From JANRKG01 sp033763635 (GTDB taxonomy: Bacteria; Cyanobacteriota; Cyanobacteriia; GCF-001939115), in NCBI GenBank assembly GCA_033763635.1, contig JANRKG010000435.1, forward strand, positions 1 to 5,301: 5,301 nucleotides of DNA. The letters are read 5' to 3'. The notes under the pieces are model-generated. The model was not told the DNA's origin. It saw only the letters and a program-made list of their open reading frames with translations, and did no database searches. The stretch's first letter is position 1. Every line of letters starts with the position of its first letter. A program made the translations under genes and the position numbers. This document shows, piece after piece, positions 1 to 5,225 of this stretch.

Positions 1-2
1 CA

Positions 3-110
3 CAACTGTTTCGCGACCAGGGGAATATGGCAAGCTATCGACAAACCCTGAATTTTATCAGAATGATTCAGCCGTCACTAACTCCTAAATCTTCTAGACC
101 ATTGCCTTAA
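3..110 (+). CDS. C-terminal end of an unidentified protein (partial)
   Basis: A reading frame is open from the left edge and ends at TAA (108-110), giving about 35 codons. The translation starts QLFRDQGNMASYRQTLNFIR and continues through a short proline- and serine-rich tail to end in RPLP. The first ~25 residues read as an amphipathic helix with a spacing of small and aromatic residues like the last helix pair of a TPR-type protein, but this is only an impression. The stop lies 27 bases before the stop of the convergent Uma2 gene, which is normal spacing for two gene ends. There are no domain motifs and no start inside the window, so the family cannot be named. The frame could be open by chance, although the composition looks coding. 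Confidence 0.5.
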   Translation, partial: QLFRDQGNMASYRQTLNFIRMIQPSLTPKSSRPLP

Positions 111-137
111 CCGGAGATTATCTAGATTGGGATAAGA

Positions 138-782
138 TCATTGCTGCTGCGGCTGGATTTGCTGTCTAACCCAGGTGCGGAACGCACGGGTAGAAGCTAT
201 TTCCCCAATCTTCCTGCTCTGGGTAATAAATCTCGGAATCTCATTGACTTTCACAGGTATAAAGGTAGGGCTAGTGCTGCACTCTACATATTGCTCCTCT
301 TCGAGAGAGTAGATTCGCAGCACTCTCCCGTTGTAACGCCAGAATTCCGGAATCCCCATCGACGCATAAAGCTCAAGCTTATTGATCTTAGACCTAGAGT
401 ATTCCACCTCCAATACCAAATCAGGGGGTGGGTCAGATTCTAGGTCAATGTCTTCTTTATCTCTAACTAGCGATTCGTTCTGGATGTAGTAGCTGCTGTC
501 GGGTTCACCACCACGTTCTAAGTCATCTCGCGTCAGTGTCAGTGAACCAGCCCGTTTAATCTCTAAACCCAACTCTTCACAAAGTGCAACAACAAAGCCT
601 TCAATCAGCCTGTTGGAGTTCTCATGGGGCATTAGTGGGGACATAATTTCCACTGTTCCTTCACAATAGGCTAGGCGGGTTCCACGCTCAGACCCCATCT
701 CAGACAACATGGCTTTAAACGTTTGCCAACTGATGTTTTGGAGTACGATTCGCTGTTCGGCGGGTGCTACTGTCGTTACCAT
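138..782 (-). CDS. Uma2 family (DUF820) PD-(D/E)xK nuclease-like protein
   Basis: The gene encodes 214 residues, the usual length for Uma2/DUF820 proteins, which are restriction-endonuclease-fold proteins present in many copies in cyanobacteria. Their physiological role is mostly unknown. Visible landmarks, numbered from the chosen start, are: the N-terminal 'SWQTFKAML' segment with 'YCEGTVEIMSP' (39-49); 'MPHENSNRLI' (51-60); 'GEPDSSYYI' (92-100), which carries the first acidic residue of the nuclease site; 'PPDLVLEVEYSRSKINK' (119-135), with the D/E pair and lysine of the PD-(D/E)xK core; and 'YASMGIPEFWRY' (139-150), the family signature after the active site. All catalytic positions look intact, so the protein may be active. 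The start is the ATG at 782-780 because residues from here match the family N-terminus and a purine-rich AGGAGGGGGAG lies just upstream (799-789). An in-frame ATG at 869 would add 29 residues unlike the family. The gene converges with the partial gene on its left and points away from the kinase fragment. No partner is apparent. Confidence 0.9.
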   Translation of the reverse strand: MVTTVAPAEQRIVLQNISWQTFKAMLSEMGSERGTRLAYCEGTVEIMSPLMPHENSNRLIEGFVVALCEELGLEIKRAGSLTLTRDDLERGGEPDSSYYIQNESLVRDKEDIDLESDPPPDLVLEVEYSRSKINKLELYASMGIPEFWRYNGRVLRIYSLEEEQYVECSTSPTFIPVKVNEIPRFITQSRKIGEIASTRAFRTWVRQQIQPQQQ

Positions 783-788
783 AGGACT

Positions 789-799
789 CTCCCCCTCCT
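789..799 (-). promoter_or_regulatory. Ribosome binding site supporting the Uma2 start at 782
   Basis: On the - strand the bases read AGGAGGGGGAG, 6-11 bases before ATG (782-780) depending on which GGAG pairs with 16S rRNA. This spacing is good and favours the internal start. A second purine-rich stretch, AAGGAGGGG (880-872), lies only about 4 bases before the upstream in-frame ATG (869-867), which is tight. A longer form is therefore possible but less likely. Confidence 0.6.
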
Positions 800-970
800 G
801 TTTTCTACCACCATACCCCGGAGCCGCCGCCCTTGGAATCAGGCTGTGTGCAACCGACTCGCTTTCCATTTCCCCTCCTTCCCAAGTCCAGTCTTCACGA
901 GCCTCACTTGGAGTGTACTGCGCCCAAGCTTGCCCGGAATCATCCTGCTAGAAGCGCGTTATCTGCAAGA

Positions 971-1045
971 AGTTAGGACTTACGCATTGACAAAGTGGGT
1001 GAAATGTGGCACTTCAAGGGAAAATCGGTTCTACTTGGACAAAAT
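971..1045. mobile_element. Possible relic of an insertion-element end
   Basis: The stretch begins AGTTAGGACTTACGCATTGA and runs on into a purine-rich segment. The core GTTAGGACTTACGCA (or its complement, TGCGTAAGTCCTAAC) is, from memory, common in cyanobacterial genomes at or near the ends of insertion sequences. No inverted partner copy, transposase or target-site duplication is visible in this window, so if it is an element end it is a solitary relic. The call rests on recollection and was not searched. Confidence 0.25.
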
Positions 1046-1107
1046 TTACCTGCTCGACTCACCTCTTCAACCGCCAAGTCGGTTACTTCGATAGCATAGG
1101 CAGTCAT
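973..1107 (-). CDS. Short reading frame of doubtful coding status (44 aa)
   Basis: ATG at 1107-1105 leads to TAA at 975-973. The product begins MTAYAIEVTDLAVEEVSRAG and ends in MRKS. The first ~20 residues have a plausible helical, acidic composition; the remainder (cysteine, histidine, proline and serine rich) reads through the element-like motif and its stop codon lies inside that motif. A weak AAGG sits about 10 bases upstream. It may be the 5' end of a gene cut by an insertion, or chance. No family is recognised. Confidence 0.2.
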   Translation of the reverse strand: MTAYAIEVTDLAVEEVSRAGKFCPSRTDFPLKCHISPTLSMRKS

Positions 1108-1140
1108 TAAAACAACCTTAAGGAATTTTGTCTTTTCCCT

Positions 1141-1389
1141 GTGTACATCGTAATTACGCTAGAAATCTGCTATCTAGTCCTGAATAGGATTGCTGTTGAG
1201 GATTTAGCGCGTGTGTTCGATCGCTTTTGGCGTTCTGAGCGATCGCGAGAGATACGACAGGATGGGTCAGGAATTGGTTTGGCGCTTGTCAAGCGATTAG
1301 TGGAAGCTCAATCTGGTCGAATTGAGATGAAAAGTGAGTTGGGGCAGGGCAGCACGTTTCGATTCTGCCTACCCTTGGCTGAGTATTGA
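1141..1389 (+). pseudogene. 5'-truncated sensor histidine kinase (C-terminal ATPase fragment)
   Basis: The frame encodes up to 82 residues from a GTG codon. From residue ~17 it is a clear match in pattern to the end of a histidine kinase HATPase_c domain: 'VEDLARVFDRFWRS' (19-32) is the F box, 'DGSGIGLALVKRLVEAQSGRIE' (41-62) contains the G2 box, and 'SELGQGSTFRFCLPL' (65-79) is the usual closing strand. The sensor region, phosphoacceptor His box, N box and G1 box (DxGxG) are all missing. The homology breaks at the position just after G1, where an intact protein would read GIGI. The preceding 16 residues look random, and an in-frame stop lies at 1108-1110. A working kinase needs several hundred more residues, so this is a remnant left by a deletion or rearrangement. 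No response regulator is adjacent. An independent ATPase-like microprotein is possible but unlikely without the N and G1 boxes. Confidence 0.85.
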
Positions 1390-1473
1390 CATCTGAGTTA
1401 GGTTGTGTATTAGTGTACTTACCTACAGAAATAATCTGCATAAGTATTAAATTTTGGGTGTTATTCCGAATCA

Positions 1474-1510
1474 TTCTGCCTATCCATCCACTATGGGATC
1501 TTAGGCAGAA
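1474..1510. repeat. Inverted repeat, 9-bp arms, 19-base loop
   Basis: TTCTGCCTA (1474-1482) is the perfect reverse complement of TAGGCAGAA (1502-1510). Within the loop, ATCC (1486-1489) can also pair with GGAT (1496-1499), extending the structure. It lies 85 bases after the kinase fragment's stop and about 120 bases before the likely start of the long gene. The stem is not very GC-rich and only AAATTTTC follows, so a classical intrinsic terminator is a weak reading. An operator for a dimeric regulator or a leftover of a small palindromic element are alternatives. Confidence 0.45.
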
Positions 1511-1618
1511 ATTTTCAGTCTAATAGTAGTTAGCTGGCTCTACACAGAGTCCTTGCACCGTTTTTTAAGCTAAAGCCTCGGTCAGGTAATTACAGTTAAG
1601 GCCATCAATTAATAATAT

Positions 1619-1624
1619 AGGAGG
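1619..1624 (+). promoter_or_regulatory. Ribosome binding site AGGAGG
   Basis: A perfect AGGAGG lies 8 bases upstream of ATG 1633-1635. It is the only strong Shine-Dalgarno sequence near the 5' end of the long gene; the ATG at 1751 is preceded by ACCGAAAACCAT, which has none. It therefore points to 1633 as the ancestral start of the gene, although that ATG opens a different frame. Confidence 0.6.
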
Positions 1625-1632
1625 CGGTTTAA

Positions 1633-1767
1633 ATGCCAACCAATGTTGATGGATTTGAAGTGTTTGGGGCAATAGAAGAGAAGTGGCTGTATCGATGTCC
1701 CCATCCTTTTTACACAAATTCCACGAGAAGTTCCGGAAACCGAAAACCATATGCTATTGATCGGTAG
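1633..1767 (+). pseudogene. Probable original 5' end of the long gene, now out of frame
   Basis: ATG 1633 with a good AGGAGG opens a 44-codon frame that ends at TAG 1765-1767, overlapping the long gene's frame. The product starts MPTNVDGFEVFGAIEEKWLY, which looks like real protein; the GAIEEKW segment resembles the start of an LGFP-type repeat (G-x-I-x-x-K-W), a weak comparison. After about codon 20 this frame becomes poor (CPHPFYTNS). Over the same bases, the long gene's frame reads well: DVPILFTQIPREVPETENH, running directly into its annotated Met. That frame is open back to a TAG at 1673-1675. Switching from the first frame to the second needs a +1 shift between about 1676 and 1705, where a CCCC run (1699-1702) and a TTTTT run (1707-1711) lie. 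A one-base mutation, a larger deletion joining two parts, or a sequencing error are all possible. Confidence 0.5.
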
Positions 1768-4700
1768 CACTGTGTATCTGGTGAACCAACTCTTTTGGGA
1801 TCGAACTGGCGACGAAAAATATAACAACAATAAAGAGAATGGCTTGACTAAATGGCTGCTCCGCTACATGCAAACCATTGCTAAACATGACTTTCTTGAG
1901 TTCAATGCTCGTCCATACCAGCGGTACTCACTGCACGCACTGCTTAATCTTCACGAGTTTGCACGAGACAAGTCAATAAGGGATGCTGCACAGATACTGC
2001 TTGATTATACGATGGTCAAGTTTGCAGTCTCAAGCAATCGGCAGCGCCGCATTGGTCCTTTCCGTCGTCTTAAGCAGAATACGAACCGTGCAGACAACCC
2101 CCATAACGAATTGCTGCTGGCAAAGGGAGAAGGCGATGACTCGGTTATCGGATTCTTTCTCATGTACGCTGGACCAACCGACCTCGAAGGTAACCCAACC
2201 AATCGGTTTCCCACCGGCTGGGGAATGCAAGCGGTGCTCGCTGGGCTAGCGACCTATCGCCCGCCTCCGTCCGCGTACATTCTTGCCATGAAACGAGATA
2301 TTCCTGTCTATCAACACCGCTTTTTCCATGGGGCACGTCCTCAGCTTCCTGAAGCGGGCGAGCAAGCAGAGGGAGGGGTAGAAATTTACTATAAATCCCC
2401 ATCGTTTCTGCTGACTGCTGGTGGCATGTTCCTCAATAGTGGCTACGGTCATGATGAATTTACAAAGTATAAGCAAGTAGCGATCGCTCAATCGACAACC
2501 CTGCTTCCCACCCGCGCCGATGTCAAATTCGCAGACCTGATTCGGTTCGACCCGTATCCCGATGAACGTCGAGCTGTGAACACAGCTGTACATATGGGCT
2601 TTGCCTGTGGTGCTAACCTGCGCCCTTCCGAAAAAAAGATCTTTAACGATTCCACAACGCATGCTCCGACTCTCGCTTCCCACAATGAGAGACTATTTTT
2701 ATCGTGGAAAGGATCGGGCAACCAGAACCTTAATATTGCTAAGGTTTACACTACTGATGTGCTCGGCATAGATGGCATTGAAAACCTTGAAGGTAAGATC
2801 ACCTTGCCAAGTGACTCGAACATTCCTTCCCATGGTACCAGTGAGCAATCGCCAGCTTTGGCATCCCATAACGGACGCTTGTTCTTAGCCTGGAAGGGAG
2901 CTGGCAACGACAACTTGAACTTAATGTTCTCCGAGGATAATGGGGCAAGCTTTCGTGGAAAGAAGACATTCCCTACTGAGACTAGTTATCATGCTCCGGC
3001 ACTTGTTTCCCACGGCGGGAATTTGTTCCTAGCTTGGACAGGCAGGGAGGCAAGCACAGGAGATGGAAATCTTAATATTGCGAAAGTAACTTTCTTCGGC
3101 AATACAGCAGGAGGCTTTGGTATTGAAGGACTAGAAGGCAAGGTCATCTTAGGTGATACCAGTGAGCAATCGCCAGCTGTGGCATCTCATAATGGGCGGT
3201 TGTTTTTAGCATGGAAAGGTGCTGGCAATGACAATTTGAACTTAATGTTCTCCGATGATAACGGCGCAAGCTTTCGTGGAAAGAAGACATTCCCTACTGA
3301 GACTAGCCATCAAGCTCCAGCTCTTGCCTCCCACAGTGGACGCTTGTTCTTAGCATGGACGGGCAGAGGCGATGGAAATCTTAATGTCGCAAAGGTAGTG
3401 CTCTTCGGTAATACAACAGGGAGCTTTGGTATTGAAGGACTAGAGGGCAAGGTTGTTTTAGATGATGATACCAGCGAAAAATCACCCGCTTTGACTTCCA
3501 GTAATAACCGATTGTTCTTAGCATGGAAAGGTGCTGGCAATGATAACTTGAACCTGTTATCCTCACGCGATGGCACCTTTCAATCTGGTCCCTGGCACTT
3601 TAGTGACCTCAGTCGATTTGGGTTGTACGTTGCAGTATATCGGACGCTACCTGTTTACCAGCCAATCTCGAATCTACCACCGGATACTTATCCATATCTG
3701 GAAAATCTGGGTTTGCTTTATGCGATGGAAGCGGATAGCATGAGCTTTGAAAAGTTTGTGCAACTAACGCTGGCGCGCAACACTACTCTCCCGGATAGAC
3801 TTGAGTATGGGGGGACTTACATCTTTAACACAGCTGACGACCACCGCTTCTCCTTTCGACTCCTTCCCTCACTTTATTCGGTTCTTCCATCGCTGGGAAA
3901 GTACCAAGCCCGAATTGTTAGCATGGATGGGGTGAGTCTTATAGCTGATTTAACTTCATTGCCCTTAGTTGATGGAGACTATTTGAGGACGCCTAGTGAT
4001 CACGATGGTTACATCGAAATTCGTGACCCTGAATGTGGAACTCCACTTGTCCTCGACTTCCGTGCTTCCGAAAATCCTGACCGTAGAGATAACATTCAGG
4101 GCTGTCCTGAACCATGGCTCGATCGCGCGCGAGCACTTTTAAGCTTTGCTCAAAAACTTTCTGAAGTGAAAAAATATAAGGAGGAGATAGCGACCTTAAC
4201 CGATAGGGTTAAAATCTACCAACAGCTCGCCGAAATTGATCCGGTCAAGTACAGACCTGATCTTGCCTCCGCCCTGAACTTACTGGCAGGAAATTTATGG
4301 GCTTTGGTAGTGCGGTTGCTTGAAGCTCAACGAATCGACGAGGTTTCAGCCCCTGCGCTAAAGGCAATTCAGGTATACCGACAAGCGGCTGCGGCTGGTT
4401 CAGAAGTCACTGGAATTGCGACCAGCTTGATACGATTATCTTCTTGGTTGGCACATGCTGGATTAGCGGCTGACTCATTGAGTGCAGCACAAGCTGCTGT
4501 GGATGTGCTACGAGGGATTCAACCACCAGCCTCAGAACAGGTCAGCTACCTAGCTCTGCTGGCACAAAGTTTGCGAACTCTGGTACTACAGTTGCTTCAG
4601 ACTCAACGAATCAACGAGGTTTCAGCCCCTGCGCTGGAGGCAATCCAGGTATACCGACAAGCGGTTGCGGCTGGTGCAGAAGTCACTGGAATTGCTCACG

Positions 4701-5068
4701 ACTTGCAAACTTTGTCATCTTGGTTAGCAAATGCTAGATTGACCGCTGAAGCAGTGAGTGCAGCACAGGCTGCTGTGGATGTATTGCGGGGATTTCAACC
4801 CCCGGCAACAGAACAATCAGCCTACCTGACTTTACTGGCAGGAAATTTATCAACGTTGGTACTGTGGTTGATTGATTCTCAACAAATCAACGAGGTTTCA
4901 GCACCTGCGCTGGAGGCAATTCAGGTATACCGACAAGCGGCTGCGGCTGGTGCAGAGGTTACTGGGATTGCTGACAGCTTGCGAACGTTGTCTTCCTGGT
5001 TAGCAAATGCTGGATTAACTGCTGAAGCAGACGCGGCGGCAGACGCAGCAGTAGGCATACTGCCGTAG
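1751..5068 (+). CDS. Large mosaic protein: uncharacterised domain with inserted beta-propeller and C-terminal TPR-like repeats
   Basis: 1105 residues from the only ATG/GTG/TTG available in this frame. Function is unknown; an extracytoplasmic or surface binding or polysaccharide-acting role is a guess. Residues 1-180 are mainly helical, with 'KHDFLEFNARPYQRYS' (45-60) and 'RDAAQILLDYTMVKFAVSSN' (77-96), reminiscent of alpha/alpha-toroid proteins such as polysaccharide lyases. N52, R54, Y56 and R58 are candidate functional residues. Residues 210-292 look beta-rich ('VEIYYKSPSFLLTAGG', 'HMGFACGANLRP'). Residues ~300-612 are six propeller-like blades. The first domain seems to resume at 'GPWHFSDLSRFGLYVAVYR' (613-631) and continues to ~780. 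Residues ~790-1105 are helical, TPR-like, with 'IYQQLAEIDPVKYRPDLASALN' (822-843) and three 92-residue units. No signal peptide or membrane segment is visible. The true start is probably upstream: the ATG has no Shine-Dalgarno, and protein-like sequence continues in frame before it (ending VPETENH). The protein may be N-terminally incomplete. Confidence 0.85.
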   Translation: MLLIGSTVYLVNQLFWDRTGDEKYNNNKENGLTKWLLRYMQTIAKHDFLEFNARPYQRYSLHALLNLHEFARDKSIRDAAQILLDYTMVKFAVSSNRQRRIGPFRRLKQNTNRADNPHNELLLAKGEGDDSVIGFFLMYAGPTDLEGNPTNRFPTGWGMQAVLAGLATYRPPPSAYILAMKRDIPVYQHRFFHGARPQLPEAGEQAEGGVEIYYKSPSFLLTAGGMFLNSGYGHDEFTKYKQVAIAQSTTLLPTRADVKFADLIRFDPYPDERRAVNTAVHMGFACGANLRPSEKKIFNDSTTHAPTLASHNERLFLSWKGSGNQNLNIAKVYTTDVLGIDGIENLEGKITLPSDSNIPSHGTSEQSPALASHNGRLFLAWKGAGNDNLNLMFSEDNGASFRGKKTFPTETSYHAPALVSHGGNLFLAWTGREASTGDGNLNIAKVTFFGNTAGGFGIEGLEGKVILGDTSEQSPAVASHNGRLFLAWKGAGNDNLNLMFSDDNGASFRGKKTFPTETSHQAPALASHSGRLFLAWTGRGDGNLNVAKVVLFGNTTGSFGIEGLEGKVVLDDDTSEKSPALTSSNNRLFLAWKGAGNDNLNLLSSRDGTFQSGPWHFSDLSRFGLYVAVYRTLPVYQPISNLPPDTYPYLENLGLLYAMEADSMSFEKFVQLTLARNTTLPDRLEYGGTYIFNTADDHRFSFRLLPSLYSVLPSLGKYQARIVSMDGVSLIADLTSLPLVDGDYLRTPSDHDGYIEIRDPECGTPLVLDFRASENPDRRDNIQGCPEPWLDRARALLSFAQKLSEVKKYKEEIATLTDRVKIYQQLAEIDPVKYRPDLASALNLLAGNLWALVVRLLEAQRIDEVSAPALKAIQVYRQAAAAGSEVTGIATSLIRLSSWLAHAGLAADSLSAAQAAVDVLRGIQPPASEQVSYLALLAQSLRTLVLQLLQTQRINEVSAPALEAIQVYRQAVAAGAEVTGIAHDLQTLSSWLANARLTAEAVSAAQAAVDVLRGFQPPATEQSAYLTLLAGNLSTLVLWLIDSQQINEVSAPALEAIQVYRQAAAAGAEVTGIADSLRTLSSWLANAGLTAEADAAADAAVGILP
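2636..3586 (+). repeat. Six propeller-like blades in three A-B pairs
   Basis: Residues ~296-612 of the long protein contain six copies of a motif of the form (H/Q/K)-(A/S)-P-A-L-x-S-x-x-x-R-L-F-L-A-W-(K/T)-G ... N-L-N. Copies begin near residues 304, 366, 414, 473, 521 and 577. They alternate: A blades (1, 3, 5) continue N-(I/V)-A-K-V and then I-E-G-L-E-G-K; B blades (2, 4, 6) continue N-L-N-L and a D-N-G-A-S-F or D-G-T-F turn like an Asp-box. The A-B pair repeats every ~107 residues (321 bases). Six strand-rich repeats with W and Asp-box-like turns suggest a six-bladed beta-propeller, as in sialidase-like and lectin folds; the fold is inferred. Such propellers usually bind glycans or proteins. 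Confidence 0.75.
2945..3306 (+). repeat. 41-base exact direct repeat inside propeller blades 2 and 4
   Basis: The 41 bases at 2945-2985, starting GCAAGCTTTCGTGGAAAG, recur without change at 3266-3306, exactly 321 bases (107 codons) later. Two more exact blocks lie in the same pair of copies: about 22 bases starting TACCAGTGAGCAATCGCC and 20 bases within the NLNLMFS codons. Between these blocks, synonymous differences are frequent. This patchwork suggests local gene conversion or a recent duplication already drifting. Confidence 0.85.
4277..5065 (+). repeat. Three tandem 276-base units coding a 92-residue TPR-like pair
   Basis: Unit 1 covers codons 843-934 (4277-4552), unit 2 codons 935-1026 (4553-4828) and unit 3 codons 1027-1105 (4829-5065, the last ~13 codons absent). 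The anchor 'INEVSAPALEAIQVYRQA' recurs at residues 861, 953 and 1045, exactly 92 apart, with 'AAGAEVTGIA' and 'LSSWLA(N/H)A' following in each. Each unit reads as four helices, that is, two TPR-like hairpins of 46 residues. Long blocks of near-identical DNA remain, for example around GAGGTTTCAGCCCCTGCGCT. The extra 'A(E/D)AD.AADAA' change at the end of unit 3 marks a diverged cap. Such arrays mediate protein-protein contacts. Confidence 0.85.
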
Positions 5069-5190
5069 ATCTCTTTCCAAATTTTTCTTGATGGTGTCAG
5101 GTGAAGTAAGTTGGAAGCTATTGGGGGCAAGAGCCAGCTAAGAAGTAATTTTTGACCTGCAAGCTATCCGTAACGACGAAACATGAAGTG

Positions 5191-5205
5191 AAGCGAATTC
5201 CGCTT
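5191..5205. terminator. Small hairpin in the convergent spacer
   Basis: AAGCG (5191-5195) and CGCTT (5201-5205) can pair around a 5-base loop, AATTC, about 120 bases after the long gene's stop and just after the possible - strand gene's stop (5228-5226). There is no good U-run on either side, so a role as a weak bidirectional terminator is only suggested by position. Confidence 0.2.
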
Positions 5206-5225
5206 TCTAGTTCGTATCAGTCAAC

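Larger units (their letters stand above)
783..1140. other. Gene-poor stretch between Uma2 and the kinase fragment
   Basis: This 358-base stretch has no convincing gene. It holds the in-frame upstream extension of the Uma2 frame (783-869, 29 codons, unlike the family), an insertion-element-like motif near 971-1045, and a 44-codon - strand reading frame (973-1107). The long + strand frames that cover it (709-951 and 723-1094) begin inside the antisense strand of Uma2 and show no protein-like pattern. The region probably carries the Uma2 promoter, but I could not pick one out. Confidence 0.5.
1390..1632. other. Non-coding spacer before the long gene
   Basis: All three + strand frames are interrupted by frequent stops, for example the TAATAGTAGTTAG cluster near 1521-1533. 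The stretch is AT-rich compared with its neighbours. It contains one clear inverted repeat (1474-1510) and the ribosome binding site at its right end. It should also hold the promoter of the long gene; the only spacing-correct candidate (TTACAG 1590-1595, 17 bases, TAATAT 1613-1618) would start transcription on top of the ribosome binding site, so it is not called. Confidence 0.6.

Noticed and set aside
93..126. TCTAGA repeated at 93-98 and 121-126 as a terminator stem between the convergent gene ends
   Set aside because: Only 6 self-complementary AT-rich bases with a 22-base loop and no U-run; too weak to call.
987..992. TTGACA as a -35 box
   Set aside because: No -10 hexamer at a suitable distance and it lies within the element-like motif, where it is part of the repeated sequence.
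709..1094. Two overlapping + strand open frames (80 and 123 codons)
   Set aside because: They begin inside the antisense strand of Uma2, have biased proline-, serine- and arginine-rich translations without domain pattern, and lack good ribosome binding sites.
1590..1618. Possible promoter TTACAG - 17 bases - TAATAT
   Set aside because: Transcription would start at about 1625, leaving the AGGAGG (1619-1624) outside the message; AT-rich spacers give such matches easily.
2246..2683. 145-codon - strand open frame and several smaller antisense frames between 2005 and 3576
   Set aside because: They are fully antisense to the long gene, with no protein-like motifs; they are shadows of its codon pattern and repeats.
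2636..3586. CRISPR-like spaced direct repeats
   Set aside because: The repeats are in frame, have codon periodicity and synonymous changes, and encode protein blades; spacing and length do not fit a CRISPR array.
4921..5130. 69-codon - strand frame over the end of the long gene
   Set aside because: Its alanine- and serine-rich run is the complement of the TPR-like repeat; there is no ribosome binding site or family pattern.
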